A DNA stretch of 5,917 bases from assembly GCA_014804285.1 (NCBI GenBank), contig JAAVAA010000028.1, positions 1 to 5,917 on the forward strand. Direction: 5' to 3'. Under the pieces are notes generated by a model. That model saw nothing but the letters and a program-made list of their open reading frames with translations. It did no database searches and was not told the DNA's origin. The translations under genes and the position numbers were made by a program. Shown piece by piece: positions 1-5,917 of the stretch. This DNA comes from Lachnospiraceae bacterium. Lineage in GTDB: Bacteria; Bacillota; Clostridia; Lachnospirales; Lachnospiraceae. Position 1 is the first letter of the stretch, and every line of letters begins with the position of its first letter.

Positions 1-1
1 A

Positions 2-1381
2 TATATGAAGGATAAAGAAATTATGCGCTTTGAAACGGCAATCCGAAATGTTAACAGTTCCATAACTCCAGAAGGATTATTTGCCATACCCACTGAACTA
101 TCTGCCAATGCGCCTACTGAACCCAGTGAGAGTAAAGAACCTACTTATGGTCCTTATATACGATGGGATTTGTATAAGGAACTGGGTTATCCGGAAATAC
201 ATACTCTGGAAGATCTTCTTCCGATTCTGAAACAAATGCAAGAGCTCGAGCCGGTGACGGAAACGGGAGAAAAGACTTATGCATTTTCTTTTTTCCGGGA
301 TTGGGATGCAAATCTTATGAATGCAGCCAAACAGCCCTGCTGCTTTTATGGTTATGATGAAAGCGGATTTGTGCTTGTTAAGGCGGATAGCAGTGATTAT
401 CAAAGTATTATTGATGATGACTCCCTATATGTAAGAGTGCTGAAGTGGTATTTTGACGCAAATCAAATGGGATTGGTGGATCCGGAGTCTCCTACCTTAA
501 ATTTTCAGGGTCTGACTGAAAAGTATGAAAAGGGACAGATTATGTACTCTCCCTGGCCCTGGGTGGCACAGCAGTATTATAATACAATTTCCAACAAGAA
601 AGACGGAAAAGGTTTTATGATGGCAGATATTGAAGATATGCAGATATATTCTTATGGATGCAGCACTGACGGAAATTATAAGACGATTGTTGCAGTGGGA
701 TCTCAGGCAAAGGATCCGCAGAGAATGGTGGATTTTATAAATTGGTTGTATTCCCCTGACGGAATTGCAGCTAATAGTGTAAGCAGCATGGCGGATACGG
801 CAGGGCCGGTAGGGCTTTGCTGGGAATATGGAGAGGATGGACCATATTTAACAGAGTTTGGCAGAAAAGCGCTGTTGGAAGGCGATGCGCAGGTTCCGGA
901 GGAATGGGGCGGCGGAAGCTGGAAGGATGGAATTTCAATGTTGAATTTTATGCCGGTGACGAAGTGTGAGATGGATGATCAGGGATATTATTATTCCTAT
1001 AATATGTGGGATTCCATGAATGAAATGAGAAGTACGCCGTTAGATAAGGATTGGCAGGAAAAAATGCAGGCTGCGACTACGCTGGACTATCTTATAGATA
1101 ATAATAAATTGTTAGTTTCACCGGGATGTGGTTATGCATTACCGCCGGAGACATCAGAGCAGGCGGCAATTCGAAAGCAGTGCCGCAGTGTAGTTCAGAA
1201 ATATTCCTGGAATATGATTTTCGCAAAGGATGAAAAAGAATTTTATTCTCTGCTTGAGGAAATGCAGGAAGAGGTTGTCGGACTGGGCTATGAAGAAATA
1301 CTTGCTCTTGATATGGAAAATACCATGGCAAGAGAAAAAGTAAGATGGGAGACGGTAGAAAGGTATCAAAGTAAAGATTAA
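2..1381 (+). CDS. Sugar ABC transporter solute-binding protein (CUT1/LplA-like), 5'-truncated by window edge
   Basis: This would be the extracellular lipoprotein that captures an oligosaccharide and delivers it to a CUT1-type ABC permease. The frame is open to the window edge, and the first ATG (position 5) is not a convincing start: no signal peptide or lipobox Cys follows it and no ribosome binding site can be seen. Proteins of this type usually run to about 550 residues, so roughly 90 N-terminal residues are probably missing. Counting from that ATG, the SBP-like parts are EGLFAIPTEL (23-32), the RWDLYKELGYPEI segment followed by a LEDL helix (53-71), the aromatic stretch SPWPWVAQQYY (182-192, a possible sugar-contact loop), DPQRMVDFINWLYSPDGI (237-254) and a C-terminal helix ending in GLGYEEI (426-432). 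The protein is rich in Trp and Tyr, as usual for carbohydrate binders. GH42 starts 16 bases downstream, so the two are probably one operon. The ligand cannot be read from the sequence; a galactose- or arabinose-containing oligosaccharide is inferred from the neighbours. Confidence 0.85.
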   Translation, partial: YMKDKEIMRFETAIRNVNSSITPEGLFAIPTELSANAPTEPSESKEPTYGPYIRWDLYKELGYPEIHTLEDLLPILKQMQELEPVTETGEKTYAFSFFRDWDANLMNAAKQPCCFYGYDESGFVLVKADSSDYQSIIDDDSLYVRVLKWYFDANQMGLVDPESPTLNFQGLTEKYEKGQIMYSPWPWVAQQYYNTISNKKDGKGFMMADIEDMQIYSYGCSTDGNYKTIVAVGSQAKDPQRMVDFINWLYSPDGIAANSVSSMADTAGPVGLCWEYGEDGPYLTEFGRKALLEGDAQVPEEWGGGSWKDGISMLNFMPVTKCEMDDQGYYYSYNMWDSMNEMRSTPLDKDWQEKMQAATTLDYLIDNNKLLVSPGCGYALPPETSEQAAIRKQCRSVVQKYSWNMIFAKDEKEFYSLLEEMQEEVVGLGYEEILALDMENTMAREKVRWETVERYQSKD

Positions 1382-1397
1382 AAGAGAGGGCTGTGAA

Positions 1398-3422
1398 ATG
1401 ATTGATAATGAAAAAGTGAAAAAAATCTTATATGGGGGCGACTATAATCCCGAGCAATGGCCGGAGGAAATTTGGGCAGAGGATATGCGGCTTTTTAAGC
1501 TGGCGCATATTGATGTAGTCACTATTAACGTATTCAGCTGGGCGGCTTTGCAAAAGGATGATGAAGTTTATGATTTTTCTAAATTAGATAAAATCATGGA
1601 ACTGGTGCAGAAAAATGGACTTAAGGTCTGCCTTGCCACTTCCACGGCAGCTCATCCGGCTTGGATGGCAAGAAAGCATCCTGATATTTTACGGACGGAG
1701 CATAACGGAATCAGGAGAAAGTTTGGCAGCAGGCATAATTCCTGTCCGAATTCTCCAACCTATCGAAAGTACTCTTTAGCGTTGGCAGAAAAGCTGGCAC
1801 AGCGCTATCAGGATTATGACAACATTGTAGCATGGCATATTTCTAATGAATATGGCGGCAGTTGTTATTGTGACAATTGCGAGAAAGCATTCCGAAAGTG
1901 GCTGCAGGAAAAGTATGGAACAATTGAGGAACTGAACAGAGCATGGAATATGTCCTTTTGGGGACATACACTTTATGATTTTGATGATGTGGTGGTTCCG
2001 GATCTGCGTTCGGAGGAGTTTGAGTGGGATGGGGTCTGCCGGACGAATTTTCAGGGAATATCTTTGGATTACAATCGGTTTAATTCAGATAGTATGTTGG
2101 AGTGCTTCCGTCTGGAATATGAGGCTGTAAAAAAGTATACACCAGATATTCCTGTAACCACGAACTTAATGGGTGCGTATAAGGTTTTGGATTATCAAAA
2201 GTGGGCGAAATACATGGATTTTGTATCCTGGGATAATTATCCTGCTTATGACTGCTTCCCGGCGCAGGCTGCATTTAATCATGATCTGATGCGCGGATTG
2301 AAGCAGGGAAAACCCTTTGCGCTGATGGAGCAGACGCCAAGTGTAAGCAACTGGCATATTTATTGTAAATTAAAACGTCCCGGAGTCATGCGGTTATGGA
2401 GCTATCAGGCGGTGGCTCATGGAGCAGATACCATTATGTTTTTTCAGATGCGGAGAAGCATCGGTGCCTGTGAAAAATACCATGGAGCAGTAATCGACCA
2501 CGTTGGAAATGAAAATACCAGAGTTTTCAGAGAAATTACTGCTTTGGGAGAGGAGCTTGATAAGATAGGCGATGTAATGTTAGGAGCCAGAACAAAGTCT
2601 CAGGCAGCAATTGTTTTTGATTGGGATAACTGGTGGGCAGCGGAATATTCGGCAGGTCCGAGTAAGCTGATCAATTATCATCAGGAAGTAATGCAGTATT
2701 ATAAGACTCTGAACGAACAGAATATATCTGTAGATATGGTCAGCGTAACTGATGATCTATCGGAATATAAATTGGTCATTGCACCGCTCCTTTATATGTG
2801 TAAGGATGGTTTTGATGAAAAAATTCGTTCTTATGTCAAGCAGGGCGGCACTTTCCTAACTACTTATTTCAGTGGTTACGTGGAGGATCATGATCTTGTA
2901 GTTACCGGTGGGTATCCGGGAAGACTGAAGGATATTCTTGGAATTTGGGTGGAGGAATCCGATGCTCTTCCGGAGGATGAAAACAATTCTTTTACCTATA
3001 AAGGAAAAACATACCCGGCAGGGCTTTTATGTGATCTGCTTCATTTACAGGGTGCAGAAGCGCTTGCTTCTTATGAGAAGGATTTTTACGAAGGAATGCC
3101 GGTTCTTACCATGAATGAATTTGGACAGGGAAAGTCTTATTATGTGGCAGCACACTCCAATGATGAATTCTATAAGGATTTTCTTGGTGAATTGTGCAAG
3201 GGGCTTTCCATTAAACCGGCGGCCAGCACACCGGAAGGGGTAGAAGCTGCCATACGTGAAAATGAAAACGGAAGCTTCCTATTCCTGCTAAATCATCGCA
3301 GCGGTACCGCTAACGTGATTGTTGAAAGAGAAGGTATTGACCTGATCAGCGGGAAAGCTTATCAGCCGGGAGACCGGTTGACACTTGAAAAAGCAGGGGT
3401 TGCTATTTTACATTACAAATAG
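1398..3422 (+). CDS. GH42 beta-galactosidase-type glycoside hydrolase
   Basis: A retaining exo-glycosidase expected to release terminal beta-galactose, or alpha-L-arabinopyranose in some family members, from short oligosaccharides. At 674 residues it has the normal GH42 length. The N-terminal signature LYGGDYNPEQWPEE (11-24) opens a TIM barrel of about 390 residues. The acid/base is E151 in HISNEYGG and the nucleophile is E311 in ALMEQTPS, with the conserved W319 just after it. C116, C156, C158 and C161 (the last three as CxCxxC) match the zinc cluster known from the Thermus A4 enzyme. A GATase-like trimerisation domain (about 400-610) and a small C-terminal beta domain (about 615-674) follow. 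No signal peptide is present, so it should act in the cytoplasm on imported substrate. AGAGGG lies 7 bases before the ATG. It sits between the solute-binding protein and GH43, consistent with one transcript. Family assignment is near certain; substrate is inference. A symbol such as bgaA or lacA would be arbitrary and is not given. Confidence 0.95.
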   Translation: MIDNEKVKKILYGGDYNPEQWPEEIWAEDMRLFKLAHIDVVTINVFSWAALQKDDEVYDFSKLDKIMELVQKNGLKVCLATSTAAHPAWMARKHPDILRTEHNGIRRKFGSRHNSCPNSPTYRKYSLALAEKLAQRYQDYDNIVAWHISNEYGGSCYCDNCEKAFRKWLQEKYGTIEELNRAWNMSFWGHTLYDFDDVVVPDLRSEEFEWDGVCRTNFQGISLDYNRFNSDSMLECFRLEYEAVKKYTPDIPVTTNLMGAYKVLDYQKWAKYMDFVSWDNYPAYDCFPAQAAFNHDLMRGLKQGKPFALMEQTPSVSNWHIYCKLKRPGVMRLWSYQAVAHGADTIMFFQMRRSIGACEKYHGAVIDHVGNENTRVFREITALGEELDKIGDVMLGARTKSQAAIVFDWDNWWAAEYSAGPSKLINYHQEVMQYYKTLNEQNISVDMVSVTDDLSEYKLVIAPLLYMCKDGFDEKIRSYVKQGGTFLTTYFSGYVEDHDLVVTGGYPGRLKDILGIWVEESDALPEDENNSFTYKGKTYPAGLLCDLLHLQGAEALASYEKDFYEGMPVLTMNEFGQGKSYYVAAHSNDEFYKDFLGELCKGLSIKPAASTPEGVEAAIRENENGSFLFLLNHRSGTANVIVEREGIDLISGKAYQPGDRLTLEKAGVAILHYK

Positions 3423-3457
3423 TTCCGGTTAATAGTTTTGGAAAAGGAGAAAAATTT

Positions 3458-4975
3458 ATGAAGTTACAAAACCCGATTATCAGGGGATTTTACCCCGATC
3501 CCAGCATTTGTGAGGCGGAGGGAAAATATTATATAGCCTGCAGCTCTTTTCAGTATCTTCCCGGAGTTCCCATTTTTGAGAGTGAGGATCTGGTGAATTG
3601 GAGACAGATAGCAAATGCGTTAACCAGAACCACACAGGTCGAGCTTCATCAGGTTCCAAGCTCGGGCGGTGTGTTTGCGCCTACGCTTCGTTATCACGAC
3701 GGAACCTTTTATATGGTGACGAACAACAATACCTTTGGAAAGAATTTTTATATTTATACCACAGATATAAAGGGTGAGTGGTCGGAGCCGATTTTTGTGG
3801 ATCAGGAAGGTATTGATCCCTCTTTGCTGTTTGATCATGGAAAAGTATATTTTACAAGTAATGGAAATGATGAGCAGGGAAAGGGCTGTATTTTACAGTG
3901 TGAGATAGATATCAAAACGGGAGAAAAGCTGACAGAAAGCATTCCGGTCTGGAGTGGAAACGGTGGCAGATATTTGGAGTCTCCCCATTTGTATCACATT
4001 GGTGAATGGTATTATCTGATGGCAGCGGAAGGCGGTACAGAGTATGGTCATATGATCACTTATGCAAGAAGCAGGGATCCCTTTGGACCTTTTGAGAGTT
4101 ATAACGCTAATCCTGTGCTCACCAACCGCAATTTGGGAGGAAATCAGAGTCAGATACAGGGAATCGGACACGGAGATCTGATTCAGGATAAAAAAGGAAA
4201 TTATTATATTGTCTGTCTGGGTTTCCGTCAGATCGGGCAGTGGCAGCCTTACCATCACCTGGGAAGGGAAGTATTTCTTGCTCCTGTGTATTGGCAGGAA
4301 GATGGATGGTTTACAGCCGGAGAACAGGGAATCGTAAAAGAATGGCTGGATGTGGATCTGGAAGGTCAGCAGGATACGGATATTTATCATGTGTCTTTTG
4401 AAAATGCGGCAAAAAGTGATTTGCGATGGAGTTATCTGAGAGATTACCATAAAGAAAATTATGAGTTTACCAATAAAGGGCTTAAACTGAAAGGAACAGA
4501 AATTACATTAGACCAGGCGGATACCCCAACCTTTATAGGAATTCGGCAATCGGAGTTTCATACATGTCTTAAAGTGACAGTTTCCGGAGAAGCAAAGGAA
4601 GGCGGAGTTACCTTTTACATGGATGAGTGCCAGCATTATGATCTTGCGCTTGTACAAAAGGATAATATGCGGCAGGTGATGTTGCGGCTGCATATCGGAG
4701 ATGCGATATGTGTAGTAAAAACGGTTGATCTGTCTTCGAATGAAGCAGCCCCGGATGTACCTGTAGAACTTTTGGTAATTTCTGATCCGGAGAAATATGA
4801 ATTTTATTGTATGGTGAATGGTGAAAAGGAATTTCTCGGAAGCGCCAGGACGAAATATTTATCCTCTGAAGTGGCAGGCGGATTTACCGGTGTTCTGATG
4901 GGACTGTATGCGGTGGATGAAGATGGAAAGTGGGCGGAATTTGAGAAGCTTGAATGGAAGCAGGGAATGAATTAA
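3458..4975 (+). CDS. GH43 beta-xylosidase / alpha-L-arabinofuranosidase-type enzyme with C-terminal beta-sandwich
   Basis: An inverting exo-glycosidase that removes terminal xylose or arabinofuranose from short oligosaccharides. The catalytic module is a five-bladed propeller (about 1-300). The general base is D14 in GFYPDPS, the pKa-modulating Asp is D120 in GIDPSLLFD, and the general acid is E174 in RYLESPHLY. H238 in GIGHGD fits the usual central-cavity His. Residues about 305-500 form a concanavalin-like C-terminal domain of the kind found in GH43 xylosidases (TPTFIGIRQ at 356-364, GGFTGVLMGLYA at 474-485); in characterised relatives a Phe from this domain closes the active site, and F476 is the candidate here. 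Total length of 505 residues is normal for this architecture. There is no signal peptide, so a cytoplasmic role is inferred. A good AAGGAGA site ends 7 bases before the ATG, and the gap to GH42 is only 35 bases. The GH43 subfamily, and hence xylose versus arabinose, cannot be settled by eye; subfamilies 11 or 12 are the best guess. No terminator follows it. Confidence 0.92.
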   Translation: MKLQNPIIRGFYPDPSICEAEGKYYIACSSFQYLPGVPIFESEDLVNWRQIANALTRTTQVELHQVPSSGGVFAPTLRYHDGTFYMVTNNNTFGKNFYIYTTDIKGEWSEPIFVDQEGIDPSLLFDHGKVYFTSNGNDEQGKGCILQCEIDIKTGEKLTESIPVWSGNGGRYLESPHLYHIGEWYYLMAAEGGTEYGHMITYARSRDPFGPFESYNANPVLTNRNLGGNQSQIQGIGHGDLIQDKKGNYYIVCLGFRQIGQWQPYHHLGREVFLAPVYWQEDGWFTAGEQGIVKEWLDVDLEGQQDTDIYHVSFENAAKSDLRWSYLRDYHKENYEFTNKGLKLKGTEITLDQADTPTFIGIRQSEFHTCLKVTVSGEAKEGGVTFYMDECQHYDLALVQKDNMRQVMLRLHIGDAICVVKTVDLSSNEAAPDVPVELLVISDPEKYEFYCMVNGEKEFLGSARTKYLSSEVAGGFTGVLMGLYAVDEDGKWAEFEKLEWKQGMN

Positions 4976-4997
4976 AAATTTCTTTGAGGATATAATG

Positions 4998-5026
4998 TTG
5001 ACATGCTATATATCATAATATATATT
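4998..5026 (+). promoter_or_regulatory. Sigma-A-type promoter of vapBC
   Basis: A perfect -35 box TTGACA (4998-5003), a 17-base spacer, and TATATT (5021-5026) as a -10 box with one mismatch to TATAAT. Transcription would start near 5033-5035, leaving a leader of about 30 bases before the vapB ATG. The box spacing is optimal, so this should be a strong promoter when unrepressed. It lies inside the repeats described next, as expected for an autorepressed toxin-antitoxin operon. It also gives vapBC a start of its own, separate from the glycan operon. Confidence 0.75.
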
Positions 5027-5042
5027 AAAGATATATAGCATG
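5002..5042. repeat. Perfect 13-bp inverted repeat, putative VapB/VapBC operator
   Basis: CATGCTATATATC (5002-5014) and its exact reverse complement GATATATAGCATG (5030-5042) flank 15 bases that contain the -10 box. The left arm overlaps the end of the -35 box and the spacer; the right arm covers the predicted transcription start. The arm centres are 28 bases apart, close to three helical turns. Inverted repeats at the promoter are the usual binding sites of VapB dimers and VapBC complexes. The operator role is inferred from position and family; the repeat itself is seen directly. Confidence 0.8.
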
Positions 5043-5055
5043 GTATATATCATAA
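5039..5055. promoter_or_regulatory. Third operator-like half-site next to the vapB ribosome binding site
   Basis: CATGGTATATATCATAA repeats the left operator arm with its extension (CATGCTATATATCATAA, 5002-5018) with one mismatch, 37 bases downstream in the same orientation. It shares its CATG with the right arm, so 5030-5051 is itself an almost perfect palindrome centred on that CATG. Its last two bases are the first two of the vapB Shine-Dalgarno sequence. It could add a cooperative binding site for VapBC. Confidence 0.55.
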
Positions 5056-5061
5056 GGAGGG
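5054..5061 (+). promoter_or_regulatory. Ribosome binding site that fixes the vapB start
   Basis: AAGGAGGG, nearly full complementarity to the 16S rRNA tail, ends 5 bases before the ATG at 5067. It selects that ATG over the in-frame ATG at 5040, which lies in the operator, has no ribosome binding site and would follow a leader of only a few bases. Confidence 0.85.
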
Positions 5062-5066
5062 TTATT

Positions 5067-5297
5067 ATGAATACAGCAAAAATATTTGAAACAGGTAGAA
5101 GTCAGGCTGTTCGTCTTCCAAAAGAATTTCGCTTCGATGCTGATGAAGTATTTATTAATAAAATAGGAGATATTGTAATGTTAATCCCTAAGGATTATAA
5201 GTGGGCAGGATTTTTGAGCAGTTTTTCCATGTTTACGGAGGATTTTATGAATTTTGAAAGAGAGAGTCAGAATTTACAGGAGAGAGACACATTATGA
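5067..5297 (+). CDS. vapB: VapB-type antitoxin (AbrB/MazE-like swapped-hairpin)
   Basis: The 76-residue antitoxin of a VapBC pair: it should bind and inhibit the PIN-domain toxin encoded next and repress their shared promoter. Residues 1-45 form the DNA-binding part, with the family hallmark GRSQAVRLPKEF at 10-21. Residues about 55-76 (FTEDFMNFERESQNLQERDTL) form the acidic, extended tail that wraps the toxin in this family; the FMNxREx...QERxxx pattern resembles enterobacterial VapB/MvpA as I recall it. The start at 5067 is chosen because of the strong AAGGAGGG site and because the protein then begins with MNTAKIFETG, the normal family N-terminus; an earlier in-frame ATG at 5040 would add nine atypical residues. 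The stop overlaps the vapC start by 4 bases. The coding region is A+T-rich compared with the upstream hydrolase genes. Confidence 0.9.
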   Translation: MNTAKIFETGRSQAVRLPKEFRFDADEVFINKIGDIVMLIPKDYKWAGFLSSFSMFTEDFMNFERESQNLQERDTL

Positions 5298-5704
5298 AAT
5301 ATATGTTAGATACAAATATATGTATTTTCATAATAAAAAATAAGCCGGAAACAGTTATTAGAAAATTTCTGCAGCTTGATCCGACAGACATTTGTATATC
5401 ATCTATAACTTATGCAGAGTTATGTCATGGAGTAGAAAATAGTGATGCAAAAGAAAAAAATCATATTGCTCTTATGATGTTTTTATCAGGCATTTCAATT
5501 CTTTCATTTGATGCAGATGCTGCACAAACTTATGGCATAATTAGAGCAAAATTGCAAAAACAGGGAAAACCTATTGGTCCTATGGATATGTTGATTGCTG
5601 CACATGCAAAAACTTTAGGCTTGACTTTGGTTACAAATAATATCAGAGAATTTTCAAGAGTAGATGATTTAAAAGTAGAAGATTGGGTTCAAGGACAAAA
5701 GTAA
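5294..5704 (+). CDS. vapC: VapC-type PIN-domain ribonuclease toxin
   Basis: A 136-residue PIN-domain endoribonuclease, the toxin of the pair. The acidic metal-binding residues are all visible: D6 in MLDTNICIF, E42 in TYAELCHG, D98 in GPMDMLIAAHA, and E119 after the VTNN motif (113-116, VTNNIREF). Length and motif spacing match the enterobacterial VapC/MvpT group, which is known to cut initiator tRNA-fMet in the anticodon loop; applying that target here is inference. Translation is probably coupled to vapB through the ATGA overlap, with an AGGAG 11 bases upstream (a slightly long spacing). No truncation or frameshift is seen, so the toxin looks active. Base composition is low in G+C: hand counts give 11 G/C of 60 at 5281-5340 and 19 of 60 at 5461-5520, against 32 of 60 at 2281-2340 in GH42 and 29 of 60 at 4201-4260 in GH43. 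This suggests separate acquisition. Confidence 0.93.
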   Translation: MKYMLDTNICIFIIKNKPETVIRKFLQLDPTDICISSITYAELCHGVENSDAKEKNHIALMMFLSGISILSFDADAAQTYGIIRAKLQKQGKPIGPMDMLIAAHAKTLGLTLVTNNIREFSRVDDLKVEDWVQGQK

Positions 5705-5730
5705 TGCTTAAATCAGGTTTATTAGGATGA
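5704..5730 (+). other. Possible 8-codon coupling ORF between vapC and the next gene
   Basis: The ATG at 5704 overlaps the vapC stop (TAATG) and reads MLKSGLLG before a TGA that overlaps the next gene's start (ATGA at 5727-5730). AAGGA at 5691-5695, inside the end of vapC, lies 8 bases before this ATG, a good ribosome-binding spacing. The following gene has only weak AGG-type matches of its own. This could be a translational relay, or chance in a 22-base gap. Confidence 0.25.
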
Positions 5731-5917
5731 AAAAAGTATATCACAGATTCTTTTTGATTATAGTAATAATATTTCTTATGGCAGCAGTTCTACTGTTTCT
5801 TCGTGTTCGGGGAAGTATTTCTATAAAACCGGAAAAGGATTGTAAAGTTCCGAAGAATGTAGTTTGTGCTTTCCAGAAAAACCCTCTTTGGAGTCAGGAC
5901 AAGCTTGGAACATCTGC
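5727..5917 (+). CDS. Membrane-anchored protein, possibly C39-like peptidase family (3'-truncated by window end)
   Basis: The first 63 codons of a gene that runs off the window. Residues 1-7 (MKKVYHR) are basic, and residues about 8-25 (FFLIIVIIFLMAAVLLFL) form one strong hydrophobic segment followed by RVR, which looks like a signal anchor or uncleaved signal peptide with the rest outside. The segment CAFQKNPLWSQDKLGTS (47-63) resembles the entry to C39-like cysteine peptidase domains of Clostridia, where an FxQxxPxWxxxxLG stretch precedes the catalytic Cys; that Cys would lie beyond the window, so the assignment is tentative. The start at 5727 is the first ATG after an in-frame TAA at 5709-5711 and gives the expected N-terminus. 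Its ribosome binding site is weak (AGG at 5715-5717, with AGGA at 5724-5727 too close to the start). It begins 22 bases after vapC without a visible terminator, so it may be co-transcribed. Confidence 0.65.
   Translation, partial: MKKVYHRFFLIIVIIFLMAAVLLFLRVRGSISIKPEKDCKVPKNVVCAFQKNPLWSQDKLGTS

Noticed and set aside
98..403. Antisense open frame of 101 codons opposite the solute-binding protein
   Set aside because: It is fully covered by a convincing coding region on the other strand; its Ile- and Phe-rich translation has no recognisable motif.
3423..3443. TTCC...GGAA arms in the GH42-GH43 gap as a hairpin or operator
   Set aside because: The arms are only 4 bp, 13 bases apart, with no consistent extension; this is within chance expectation.
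3893..4450. Long antisense open frame (185 codons) opposite GH43
   Set aside because: It lies wholly inside a gene with clear GH43 catalytic motifs, and its translation shows no recognisable domain. It is best explained as a by-product of GH43 codon use.
4991..4996. Perfect TATAAT just before the vapBC -35 box, as a second promoter
   Set aside because: The position 17 bases upstream (4968-4973, TGAATT) is a poor -35 match, and there is no TG extension. Chance in A+T-rich DNA is likely.
5002..5042. The 13-bp inverted repeat as a terminator for the glycan operon
   Set aside because: The stem is mostly A-T pairs with a 15-base loop and is followed by GTATATATCATAAGG rather than a U-run. Its overlap with promoter boxes fits an operator better.
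5040..5066. Earlier in-frame ATG for vapB at 5040
   Set aside because: It lies in the operator repeat, has no ribosome binding site, would leave a leader of only about 5-8 bases, and would add nine residues not typical of VapB. The ATG at 5067 has a strong AAGGAGGG.
5621..5649. TTGACT inside vapC as a promoter for the downstream membrane gene
   Set aside because: No acceptable -10 box lies 16-18 bases downstream (CAGAGA at the 17-base spacing).

Overview
The window looks like a chromosomal piece of a gut-type Firmicute, most likely a Lachnospiraceae-like Clostridia. This is inferred from moderately low G+C, strong AGGAGG-type ribosome binding sites, tightly packed co-directional genes, and the protein types present: a CUT1-like solute-binding protein, GH42 and GH43. 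No rRNA or other taxonomic marker is present, so the assignment stays at that level.

Region 1 (1-4975) is the downstream part of a glycan-uptake and degradation operon on the + strand. It starts inside a sugar ABC-transporter solute-binding protein whose N-terminus lies outside the window. After 16 bases comes a GH42 beta-galactosidase-type enzyme with both catalytic glutamates and a four-cysteine metal site. After 35 more bases comes a two-domain GH43 beta-xylosidase / alpha-L-arabinofuranosidase-type enzyme. Neither hydrolase has a signal peptide. The picture is import of short galactose- and arabinose- or xylose-containing oligosaccharides, followed by trimming in the cytoplasm. The permease genes and regulator would be upstream, outside the window.

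Region 2 (4976-5704) is a type II toxin-antitoxin module, vapBC. It has its own near-consensus promoter (TTGACA, 17 bp, TATATT) inside a set of three related half-sites: a perfect 13-bp inverted repeat that brackets the -10 box, and a third copy that runs into the vapB ribosome binding site. Antitoxin and toxin genes overlap by 4 bases (ATGA). The PIN-domain toxin keeps its acidic active-site residues and resembles the enterobacterial VapC/MvpT group, known for cleaving initiator tRNA. The module is visibly A+T-richer than the hydrolase genes.

Region 3 (5705-5917) starts a membrane-anchored protein cut off by the window end. The visible part has one N-terminal transmembrane segment and then a short motif that recalls C39-like cysteine peptidases. 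A possible 8-codon reading frame bridges vapC and this gene through start/stop overlaps at both ends.

No RNA genes, CRISPR arrays, insertion sequences or convincing intrinsic terminators were seen. No stretch longer than 300 bases lacks a gene. The glycan operon and the toxin-antitoxin protein families are known types; the least ordinary features are the triple half-site promoter of vapBC and the overlap relay into the downstream membrane gene.
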